In this document: piece by piece, positions 1 to 5,834 of the stretch
Position numbering within the stretch: the first letter of the stretch is position 1
Layout of the letters: every line of letters starts with the position of its first letter
Notes under the pieces: generated by a model
Databases searched by the model: none
Told to the model about the DNA's origin: nothing
What the model saw: the letters and a program-made list of their open reading frames with translations, nothing else
Assembly (NCBI GenBank): GCA_944382025.1
Contig: CALWMQ010000006.1
Location: 1 to 5,888, forward strand
Direction: 5' to 3'
Origin: an uncultured Clostridia bacterium
Lineage (GTDB): Bacteria > Bacillota > Clostridia > Oscillospirales > Acutalibacteraceae
Length of the DNA stretch: 5,888 nt
Made by a program: the position numbers and the translations under genes

Positions 1-50
1 AGTTTGAACAGTGAATTGGTCTGGGAAAAGCCTGTGATGAAATCCTTTAA

Positions 51-124
51 GGGAAAGTGTATGTGTATTCTCGGCTATACAGCTTCAACACCCTGTCTCG
101 CGCTCCGGCAATGCATACTTTCCC
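51..124. repeat. Long-range inverted repeat upstream of the symporter promoter
   Basis: GGGAAAGT at 51-58 is an exact reverse complement of ACTTTCCC at 117-124. After a 2-nt bulge (59-60), 61-66 continues pairing with 111-116, with four Watson-Crick pairs and two G-T pairs. The arms enclose about 44 nt. It lies well upstream of the predicted transcription start near 243, so it would not be in the symporter mRNA from that promoter. It could be a pair of protein-binding half-sites, part of an RNA from a gene outside the window, or chance. No convincing coding sequence is seen in 1-277: the short open frames there have no family resemblance and are not supported by ribosome binding sites. Confidence 0.35.
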
Positions 125-207
125 CTGCTGTATCCATAGTCCTTTTAGACCTGTCCTCCATATTGGCCCTATCTCCCCAAAAAGGCAAAAAATTTTCTCC
201 CAGGCTC

Positions 208-236
208 TTGCAATCTGTTGTCACTTCCTGTACAAT
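208..236 (+). promoter_or_regulatory. Predicted sigma-A type promoter for the symporter gene
   Basis: A -35 box TTGCAA (208-213, 4 of 6 consensus) and a -10 box TACAAT (231-236, 5 of 6) are separated by exactly 17 nt. An A/T block AAAAAATTTT at 187-196 sits about 47-56 nt before the predicted start point (near 243), where an UP element would bind the RNA polymerase alpha C-terminal domain. The predicted leader before the ATG at 302 is about 60 nt. This is inferred from motifs only. Confidence 0.6.
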
Positions 237-245
237 GAACATATT

Positions 246-272
246 CGCTTTAAACCGCAACGCTTTAAAGCG
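246..272 (+). promoter_or_regulatory. Stem-loop / operator-like repeat in the symporter leader
   Basis: CGCTTTAAA occurs twice, at 246-254 and 261-269. The second copy is part of a perfect 12-bp palindrome, CGCTTTAAAGCG (261-272). In RNA, 246-254 can pair perfectly with 264-272, giving a 9-bp stem with a 9-nt loop that starts within a few nucleotides of the predicted 5' end and finishes 13 nt before the Shine-Dalgarno (286-292). It could be a repressor operator just downstream of the -10 box, or a 5' stem-loop protecting the mRNA or tuning translation. There is no T-tract, so it is not an intrinsic terminator. Confidence 0.5.
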
Positions 273-301
273 GTGAATTGTTGACGAAAGGGTTGCTTTC
301 T

Positions 302-1828
302 ATGAGCCGGGAGACGGTCATTTGGATCACTATCGGGGTATATGTGGTATTTATCGCTACCATTGGGCTGATCAGTAATCGGAAATCTAAAACTATCACC
401 GATTTTACCGTCGGCGGACGCAGCGCCGGTGCCTGGGTGTCTGCCTTGTCCTATGGAACCGCTTATTTCTCCGCCGTTATGTTCATTGGTTACGCCGGGG
501 GTACCGGATGGAAATACGGCCTATGGGGTATCCTCCCCGGTATCGGCAATGCCCTCTTCGGTTCCTTACTCGCCTGGCTGGTGCTGGCCCGCCGTACCAG
601 AGAAGTCACCCGGCGGCTCAAAATTAAATCTATGCCCCAGTTCTTTGAGAAACGATTCGGCGGCCAGCCTATGAAGCTCTTTTGCGTAGCGGTAATTTTC
701 GTTTTTCTCCTGCCCTACTCCGCTTCGGTGTACAAAGGCTTGACCAGCGTGTGCGCCGTGCTTCTGGGAGTGGACGAACGGGTCTGCATGGTGGTCATCG
801 CTATCGCCGCGGCCCTGATCGTCATTCTGGGCGGCTATGCCGCCACCCTGAAGGCTGATTTCGTTCAGGGGATCATCATGCTGGTCGGAGTCATTGCCCT
901 CATCGCGGCGGTAGTGCGCTGCCAACAGGTGGGAGGGCTTTCTGCTGGGTTGGAGGCTATTTCCCGGAAAACCGCTGACCTCCAGCTGGGCCCCGCCGAA
1001 CACATTGGCCTGTGGGCCACCGTGCTTATGACCTCCTTCGGCACGTGGGGACTGCCTCAGATGATCCATAAATATTACGGCATCCGGGATGACAAGGAAG
1101 TCCACCGGGGCACCGTTATCTCCACGGTATTCGCTTTGGTAGTGGCCGGCGGCGGTTACTTTATCGGCTCCCTGTCCCGCCTGTTTTACAACAGTCTGGA
1201 GGAATTACCGGGAAACGGTATGGGTAAAACCGACTACTTGGTCCCCAATATGTTGGCCAGCGCAGGCCTATCCAATATCCTGGTCGGTATTGTTCTGGTA
1301 TTGCTGATCGCCGCCTCCGTATCCACCCTGGCTTCCATCACCATTACCGCCTCCTCTACCCTGACCATGGATTTCGTCCAGCCCCGTCTCTTCCCTGCAA
1401 TGGATAAAGTGAAATCCGCCTGGGTTACCAAAGGCCTGTGCCTGGTATTCGTCATCCTGTCCTACGTCATTGCCAACAGCCACACCCCCATCCTGGATAT
1501 GATGTCCTATTCCTGGGGGATCCTCTCCGGCTCCTTCCTGGCCCCCTATATGATCGCCCTGTACTGGAAGGGCATTAACAAAGCCGGCGCCTGGGCCGGA
1601 ATGCTGGGCGGTTTCCTCATCGCCGCCCCTCCGGTAGTATGTAAGCTGTTCTTCCCAGAGGCCGCCCTGCCCCAGCTGGGCAAAATCGCTGATCTGGGCC
1701 CCCACTTCGCCTGCCTGGCCATGGTGCTGTCCATAGCCCTTTGCGTGGCAGTCAGCCTCATCGCCAAAAAAGCGGGAAGCCCAGCCCCTGCCCCTAATCC
1801 CGCTTTCTACGGCGGGTCGGAAGGATAA
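302..1828 (+). CDS. Sodium:solute symporter (SSS) family permease, PanF-like
   Basis: A cytoplasmic-membrane protein expected to bring in a small solute, probably a carboxylate, with sodium. The ATG at 302 gives 508 residues and follows GAAAGGG (286-292) by 9 nt; a TTG eight codons earlier (278) has no such site and is less likely. About 13 hydrophobic segments can be traced, roughly at residues 6-24, 44-72, 75-95, 128-146, 160-185, 190-210, 240-258, 275-300, 325-355, 377-395, 402-425, 430-452 and 470-492, which is the usual SSS count. VGGRSAGAW (37-45) precedes the first core helix. Ser341-Thr342 fall, by eye, on the Na2-site Ser/Thr pair of PutP. Tyr55 replaces the PutP sodium-site Asp55, as in pantothenate permease PanF; KEVHRGT also resembles PanF. 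The substrate is unknown. Lying beside an aryl-acid CoA ligase and indolepyruvate oxidoreductase, an arylacetate is a reasonable guess, but pantothenate or another monocarboxylate is not excluded. It has its own promoter, so its link to the downstream operon is by neighbourhood. Confidence 0.9.
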   Translation: MSRETVIWITIGVYVVFIATIGLISNRKSKTITDFTVGGRSAGAWVSALSYGTAYFSAVMFIGYAGGTGWKYGLWGILPGIGNALFGSLLAWLVLARRTREVTRRLKIKSMPQFFEKRFGGQPMKLFCVAVIFVFLLPYSASVYKGLTSVCAVLLGVDERVCMVVIAIAAALIVILGGYAATLKADFVQGIIMLVGVIALIAAVVRCQQVGGLSAGLEAISRKTADLQLGPAEHIGLWATVLMTSFGTWGLPQMIHKYYGIRDDKEVHRGTVISTVFALVVAGGGYFIGSLSRLFYNSLEELPGNGMGKTDYLVPNMLASAGLSNILVGIVLVLLIAASVSTLASITITASSTLTMDFVQPRLFPAMDKVKSAWVTKGLCLVFVILSYVIANSHTPILDMMSYSWGILSGSFLAPYMIALYWKGINKAGAWAGMLGGFLIAAPPVVCKLFFPEAALPQLGKIADLGPHFACLAMVLSIALCVAVSLIAKKAGSPAPAPNPAFYGGSEG

Positions 1829-1872
1829 ACCGCCTTTCGGGAAATTTCGCCCAAATCCGCAAAAAACTGACC

Positions 1873-1892
1873 AAAGCCCCCTTACAGGCTTT
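1873..1892 (+). terminator. Weak hairpin after the symporter, possible attenuating terminator
   Basis: AAAGCC (1873-1878) and GGCTTT (1887-1892) form a 6-bp stem around an 8-nt loop, followed by a mildly T-rich stretch (ACAATTT). The stem is short, half of it is A-T, and its 3' arm overlaps the -35 box of the next promoter. At best it is a leaky terminator; read-through into paaK is plausible. Confidence 0.25.
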
Positions 1893-1918
1893 ACAATTTC
1901 ACAGATTCAGGGTAGAAT
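1890..1918 (+). promoter_or_regulatory. Predicted sigma-A type promoter for the paaK-iorA-iorB operon
   Basis: TTTACA (1890-1895, 5 of 6 consensus) and TAGAAT (1913-1918, 5 of 6) are separated by 17 nt. The predicted start point near 1925 leaves a leader of about 95 nt before paaK. The -10 box overlaps an in-frame ATG at 1917, which therefore cannot be translated from this transcript. Just after the start point, AGCGCC is repeated at 1926-1931 and 1936-1941, one helical turn apart. GCCGGA (1939-1944) can pair with TCCGGC (1969-1974). Either could be regulatory, but neither matches a site I can name. Confidence 0.6.
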
Positions 1919-2018
1919 GGATAAAAGCGCCTGTCAGCGCCGGATGCTCATTCTGCCCTATTCTGTTCTCCGGCCAACCAAACCCGGAAAACAAAATATG
2001 ATAAAAGGTTGTGCGAAT

Positions 2019-3338
2019 ATGGCAAACGCAATTTGGAATCCGGACATGGAATGCATGAACCGGAAGGATCTGGAATCCCTCCAGCTGGAACGATTGAAAG
2101 CCCTGGTGGATTACTGCGACCGGAATGTGGAATTTTACCACAACCGCCTTTCCGCCGCCGGTGTCACCGCCGATAAAATTAAAACCCTGTCGGATATCCA
2201 GTATATCCCCTACACCACCAAAACCGATTTGCGGGATACCTATCCCTTCGGCATGTTCAGTGTCCCCCGGAAGGATCTGGTACGGGTTCACGCCTCCTCC
2301 GGCACCACCGGCAACCCTACCGTGGTGGGTTATACCCGGGAGGACCTGGATAACTGGTCGGAACAGGTCGCCCGGGTGGTGGTGGCCGCCGGCGCCAGCG
2401 ATGAAAGCATGGTCCAGATCTGCTTCGGGTACGGTATGTTCACCGGTGCCTTGGGGCTGCATTACGGGTTGGAACGGATCGGCGCCACTGTCGTGCCTAC
2501 CTCCTCCGGCAACACCGAAAAACAGCTGAAATTCATGCGGGATTTCGGCACCGATACCATTGTGGCTACCCCTTCCTACTGCCTGTATTTGGCGGAATCC
2601 GCCCGGGAACGGGGAGAGGAATTCCCTCTCAGCCAGTACAAGCTGCGGCTGGGCCTGCTGGGCAGCGAGGGCTGTACCCCGGAAATGCGCCGGGAAATCG
2701 AGGAACGCTGGGGCAACGGCTTCTTCGCTACCGACAACTACGGTATGTCGGAACTGAACGGCCCCGGTATGTCCGGGGAATGCCGGGAACGGGACGGGTT
2801 ACATATCAATGAGGACCATTTCCTGTGCGAGGTCATCGACTCCAAAACCGGCGATGTACTGGATAAAGGCTCCACCGGCGAACTGGTGGTCACCAACCTG
2901 ACCAAACGCGGTATCCCCATGCTGCGCTACCGGACAAAGGACATTACCAGGATCAATTACGAACCCTGCGCCTGCGGGCGTACCACTGCCCGGATGCATA
3001 AAATCATCGGGCGCAGTGATGATATGCTGAAAATCCGCGGGGTCAATGTGTTCCCCTCCCAGGTGGAAAGCGCCCTGATCGGCATCAGCGAAATCGGCCC
3101 CCATTACCAGCTGGTCGTCCGTCGGGAAGGCTATGCCGATACCCTGGAGGTCCGGGTGGAACTGATTGACGGTTCCTTGCTGGAACGGTATGGGGAGCTG
3201 GAAGCCCTCCAGCTCCGCATCCATGACCGCATTAAAACCATCCTGGGCATCGAGATCAAGGTCAGCCTGGTAGAACCCAAGTCTATTGAACGGTTTACCG
3301 GCAAGGCACAGCGGGTGGTGGATCTGCGGAACCGGTAA
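2019..3338 (+). CDS. paaK: Phenylacetate-CoA ligase (AMP-forming)
   Basis: A cytoplasmic enzyme joining an arylacetate to coenzyme A: acid + ATP + CoA gives acyl-CoA + AMP + diphosphate. It belongs to the adenylate-forming (ANL) superfamily, PaaK branch. The ATG at 2019 gives 439 residues, the normal PaaK length; AAAAGG (2003-2008) lies 10 nt upstream, and the N-terminus IWNPDMECM followed by LQLERLKALV is typical of the family. The frame is open back to an ATG at 1917, but that codon lies inside the predicted -10 box. Visible motifs are the P-loop SSGTTG (93-98), YGMSE (241-245), YRTKD with ribose-contacting Asp308, the CACG cysteine pair, the hinge GRSDDMLKIRG (331-341) followed by VNVFP, and the C-terminal GKAQRVVD with Lys429 placed as the adenylation lysine. 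It heads the operon with iorA and iorB. Whether the preferred acid is phenylacetate, indoleacetate or a hydroxyphenyl analogue cannot be told. Running with an Ior, it could also act on the product side of 2-oxoacid oxidation. Confidence 0.95.
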   Translation: MANAIWNPDMECMNRKDLESLQLERLKALVDYCDRNVEFYHNRLSAAGVTADKIKTLSDIQYIPYTTKTDLRDTYPFGMFSVPRKDLVRVHASSGTTGNPTVVGYTREDLDNWSEQVARVVVAAGASDESMVQICFGYGMFTGALGLHYGLERIGATVVPTSSGNTEKQLKFMRDFGTDTIVATPSYCLYLAESARERGEEFPLSQYKLRLGLLGSEGCTPEMRREIEERWGNGFFATDNYGMSELNGPGMSGECRERDGLHINEDHFLCEVIDSKTGDVLDKGSTGELVVTNLTKRGIPMLRYRTKDITRINYEPCACGRTTARMHKIIGRSDDMLKIRGVNVFPSQVESALIGISEIGPHYQLVVRREGYADTLEVRVELIDGSLLERYGELEALQLRIHDRIKTILGIEIKVSLVEPKSIERFTGKAQRVVDLRNR

Positions 3339-3402
3339 AACCTCCGCATCCCCCTCCATTTTCCCATTTTTCCATCCCTACACTGAAAGGACAGGTGTTT
3401 CC
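3339..3402 (+). other. G-depleted pyrimidine-rich spacer between paaK and iorA
   Basis: From 3339 to 3384 there is a single G (3346) in 46 nt, with runs of C and T such as CCATTTTCCCATTTTTCC. The RNA should be nearly unstructured. It ends at the iorA ribosome binding site GAAAGGA (3385-3391), 11 nt before the ATG. No promoter-like pair is seen, so iorA is most likely transcribed from the paaK promoter. Confidence 0.5.
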
Positions 3403-5178
3403 ATGAGTAAATCCCTATTGCTGGGCAACGAAGCTGTCGCCCGGGGTATCTATGAGTCAGGCGCGACCGTCGTTTCCGCCTATCCCGGTACCCCCAGTAC
3501 AGAAATTACCGAAAATGTGGTCAAGTACGGCGAAATCTATTCCGAATGGGCTCCTAACGAGAAGGTTGCCTTCGAGGTCGCCCACGGCGCCTGCCTGGGC
3601 GGTGCCCGCAGCTTCTGCGCTATGAAGCATGTGGGTCTTAACGTGGCCGCGGATCCCCTGTATACCGCTTCCTATATCGGGGTCAACGGCGGTATGGTCT
3701 GCGCTGTAGCCGACGATCCCGGCATGCATTCCTCCCAGAATGAACAGGATTCCCGCCATCACGCCATTGCCTCCAAGGTTCCCATGCTGGAACCCTGCGA
3801 TTCCCAGGAATGCAAGGATTATACCAAACTGGCTTATGAGCTGTCGGAGAGGTTCGATACCCCTGCCCTGCTGCGGCTCTCTACCCGGATCTCCCATTCC
3901 CGCTCCCTGGTGGAACTCGCCGACCGGGAAAACCGGGAACTGAAACCTTACACCAAGGATCCTATGAAAAACGTGATGATGCCCGCTATGGCCCGGGGCG
4001 CCCATGTCAAGGTGGAAAAACGCACCGAGGCCCTACGCCGCTGGGCCGAAACCGAAGCCGTGGACCTGGGTGTCAATACCATTGAATATAACGACAAGCG
4101 TATCGGTATTATCGCTGCCGGTACCTGTTACACTTACGCCAAAGAAGCTCTGGGCACACGGGCCAGTTACCTGAAACTGGGTATGGTCAATCCCCTTCCT
4201 ATCCAGCTGATAATCGATTTTGCCCGGAATGTGGGCCAGGTCTATGTCATCGAGGAACTGGACGATATCATTGAAACCCATTGCCGCAAACACGGTATCC
4301 CGGTGATTGGCAAACTGCTGTTCCCCCTGGTAGGGGAATTTTCTCAGAACACTATCCGGGAAGCTCTCCTGGGTGAGGAACTCCCCCGCCAGACCTTTGA
4401 TGAGCCTATCCCCCCCCGTCCCCCTGTGCTCTGCGCCGGATGCCCCCACCGCGGCCTGTTTTACGCCCTGAAAAAATATAAGCTGTATGTCAGCGGGGAT
4501 ATCGGATGCTATACTCTGGGTGCCCAAGCTCCCCTGGCCATGATCGACAGCTGCGTGTGTATGGGCGCTTCCATCAGCGGCCTCCATGGATTCAACACCG
4601 CCCGCGGCAAGGAACAGGCGAAAAAATCTGTGGCGGTTATCGGCGATTCTACCTTCTGCCATTCCGGCGTTACCGGCTTGATGGATATCGCCTACAATAA
4701 AGGTATCTCTACCGTCATCGTCTTGGACAACTCCATTACCGGTATGACCGGTCATCAGAATAACCCGGCTAACGGTTACACCATCAGCGGCGATCCCACC
4801 ACTGCCATCGATCTGGAGGCGCTGGCCCATGCCCTGGGCATCCGCCGGGTCGTGACGGTGGATCCCTTCGATATTGAGGCTGTCCGCCGGGCGGTGGAGA
4901 CAGAGCTGGAGGCCGAGGAACCTTCTCTCATTGTCTCACGCCGTCCCTGCGCTTTGCTGAAATCCGTGAAACATAAGCCCTCCATGCGGGTCAATCCGGA
5001 TAAATGCGTTGGCTGTAAGGCCTGCCTCCAGGTGGGCTGCCCCGCCCTGTCCCATGTCCCCGGCAAAGACGGCAAAACAATGGCCGCCATTGATCCCACC
5101 CAGTGCGTGGGATGCGCTGTCTGCGCTCAGGCCTGCCGCTTCGGGGCCATTGAACCCACTGTAAAGGAGGAAAACTGA
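3403..5178 (+). CDS. iorA: Indolepyruvate:ferredoxin oxidoreductase, alpha subunit
   Basis: The large, TPP-binding and iron-sulfur subunit of an oxygen-sensitive cytoplasmic enzyme: arylpyruvate + CoA + oxidised ferredoxin gives arylacetyl-CoA + CO2 + reduced ferredoxin, reversible with strong reductant. The ATG at 3403 follows GAAAGGA by 11 nt and gives 591 residues, typical of IorA; the frame extends upstream to 3286, but that would run back into paaK. Domains in order: TPP-pyrimidine domain with YPGTPSTE (27-34) and Glu58 in EKVAFEVAHGA, probably the cofactor-activating glutamate; a Rossmann-like middle domain from about 233 (IGIIAAGTCY, then YVIEELDD); the CAGCPHRG motif (344-351); the TPP-diphosphate domain with GDIGCY (365-370) and GDS (414-416) through Asn443; and a C-terminal ferredoxin domain. 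That last domain has two clusters: C535/C538/C541/C546 (followed by Pro) and C568/C571/C574/C578, the latter followed by Arg579 instead of the usual Pro. The partner iorB starts 2 nt after the stop, so translation is probably coupled. Exact 2-oxoacid preference among indole, phenyl and hydroxyphenyl pyruvate is not readable. Confidence 0.96.
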   Translation: MSKSLLLGNEAVARGIYESGATVVSAYPGTPSTEITENVVKYGEIYSEWAPNEKVAFEVAHGACLGGARSFCAMKHVGLNVAADPLYTASYIGVNGGMVCAVADDPGMHSSQNEQDSRHHAIASKVPMLEPCDSQECKDYTKLAYELSERFDTPALLRLSTRISHSRSLVELADRENRELKPYTKDPMKNVMMPAMARGAHVKVEKRTEALRRWAETEAVDLGVNTIEYNDKRIGIIAAGTCYTYAKEALGTRASYLKLGMVNPLPIQLIIDFARNVGQVYVIEELDDIIETHCRKHGIPVIGKLLFPLVGEFSQNTIREALLGEELPRQTFDEPIPPRPPVLCAGCPHRGLFYALKKYKLYVSGDIGCYTLGAQAPLAMIDSCVCMGASISGLHGFNTARGKEQAKKSVAVIGDSTFCHSGVTGLMDIAYNKGISTVIVLDNSITGMTGHQNNPANGYTISGDPTTAIDLEALAHALGIRRVVTVDPFDIEAVRRAVETELEAEEPSLIVSRRPCALLKSVKHKPSMRVNPDKCVGCKACLQVGCPALSHVPGKDGKTMAAIDPTQCVGCAVCAQACRFGAIEPTVKEEN

Positions 5179-5180
5179 TC

Positions 5181-5759
5181 ATGGCGGATTCTGTGAAAAA
5201 TATTCTGATTGTGGGGGTTGGCGGCCAGGGTACCCTCCTGGCTTCCAAGCTCATGGGCAAGTGCTTTGTGGATCAGGGATACGACGTAAAGGTCAGTGAG
5301 GTTCACGGCATGTCCCAGCGCGGCGGCTCAGTGGTTACCTATGTCCGTTACGGCGATAAGGTCTATTCCTCCCTGATCGAAAAAGGCGAGGCGGATATCA
5401 TTATCTCCTTTGAACAGCTGGAAGCCGCCCGTTGGCTTCCTTTCCTGAAACCCGGCGGCGTTCTGATCTCCAATACCCAGCAGATTGATCCCATGCCGGT
5501 GATTATGGGCAAGGCTACCTACCCGGACAAGGTACTGGATAAAATCCGGGAAAAAGGTGTCCAGGTGATTGCGCTTGACGCCAAATCCCTGGCTCTGGAG
5601 GCTGGTACCGTGAAGGCTACCAATATCGTTCTGCTGGGTGCCGCCGCCAAATTTCTCGGCTTTGACCGGGAACTTTGGCTGGATATCATCCGCACCACTG
5701 TCCCTCCCAAAACCGTTGCGGTTAATGAAAAAGCCTTTGATTTAGGATATAATTCTTGA
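5181..5759 (+). CDS. iorB: Indolepyruvate:ferredoxin oxidoreductase, beta subunit
   Basis: The small subunit completing the Ior enzyme; it corresponds to the gamma domain of pyruvate:ferredoxin oxidoreductases, contributes to CoA and subunit contacts, and carries no iron-sulfur cysteines of its own. It has 192 residues, the usual IorB length. GVGGQGTLLASK (12-23) is the family glycine-rich signature, followed by SEVHGMSQRGG (39-49) and later ISFEQLEAARWLPFLKPGG. The start is well fixed: AAAGGAGG (5163-5170), near-perfect and lying within the end of iorA, is 10 nt from the ATG. With only 2 nt between the iorA stop and this start, equal production of the two subunits by coupled translation is likely. 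The strong hairpin that follows ends the operon. Nothing is truncated or missing. Confidence 0.95.
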   Translation: MADSVKNILIVGVGGQGTLLASKLMGKCFVDQGYDVKVSEVHGMSQRGGSVVTYVRYGDKVYSSLIEKGEADIIISFEQLEAARWLPFLKPGGVLISNTQQIDPMPVIMGKATYPDKVLDKIREKGVQVIALDAKSLALEAGTVKATNIVLLGAAAKFLGFDRELWLDIIRTTVPPKTVAVNEKAFDLGYNS

Positions 5760-5788
5760 TCATATTTCTCTGCTCCAAACCGCCGTAC

Positions 5789-5834
5789 GGCACAAATTCC
5801 CCCGCCTTGGAAGGAGGCGGGGGAATTTGTTGCC
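5789..5834 (+). terminator. Strong hairpin terminator after iorB
   Basis: A perfect 15-bp stem pairs 5792-5806 with 5816-5830 around a 9-nt loop. A single bulged T (5831) allows three more pairs, GGC (5789-5791) with GCC (5832-5834). The core is CCCCCGCC/GGCGGGGG and the 3' arm ends in AATTTGTT, serving as an imperfect U-tract. Because the stem is symmetric (A-rich on the left, T-rich on the right), it could also stop transcription arriving on the - strand. A separate perfect palindrome GCCGTACGGC (5782-5791) abuts and overlaps its left foot. Confidence 0.75.

Noticed and set aside
20..60. Fragmentary resemblance to a cobalamin riboswitch (GGGAA then TGAAATCC)
   Set aside because: The conserved B12-box and the rest of the conserved core are absent and the spacing is wrong; there is no cobalamin-related gene nearby.
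218..245. Alternative promoter TTGTCA (218-223) with CATATT (240-245)
   Set aside because: The -10 box matches only 4 of 6 and overlaps the better TACAAT-based promoter; the TTGCAA-N17-TACAAT pair is preferred.
4..284. Short open frames in the leader region (90, 75 and 61 codons)
   Set aside because: Both strands give unrelated, low-quality translations without convincing ribosome binding sites; one + frame starts at a TTG and they run through the promoter and hairpin.
1837..1850. GGGAAATTTCGCCC as a terminator or operator after the symporter
   Set aside because: Only three G-C pairs can form around an 8-nt loop and no T-tract follows; GAAATTTC alone is too short to call.
1899..3359. Several 186-187 codon open frames on the - strand across paaK
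   Set aside because: They overlap a clearly real paaK, show low-complexity G/H/D-rich translations, and have no supporting start signals.
4033..4830. Long open frame (265 codons) on the - strand inside iorA
   Set aside because: The + strand frame has complete IorA motifs; the antisense frame has no family resemblance and comes from GC-biased codon use.
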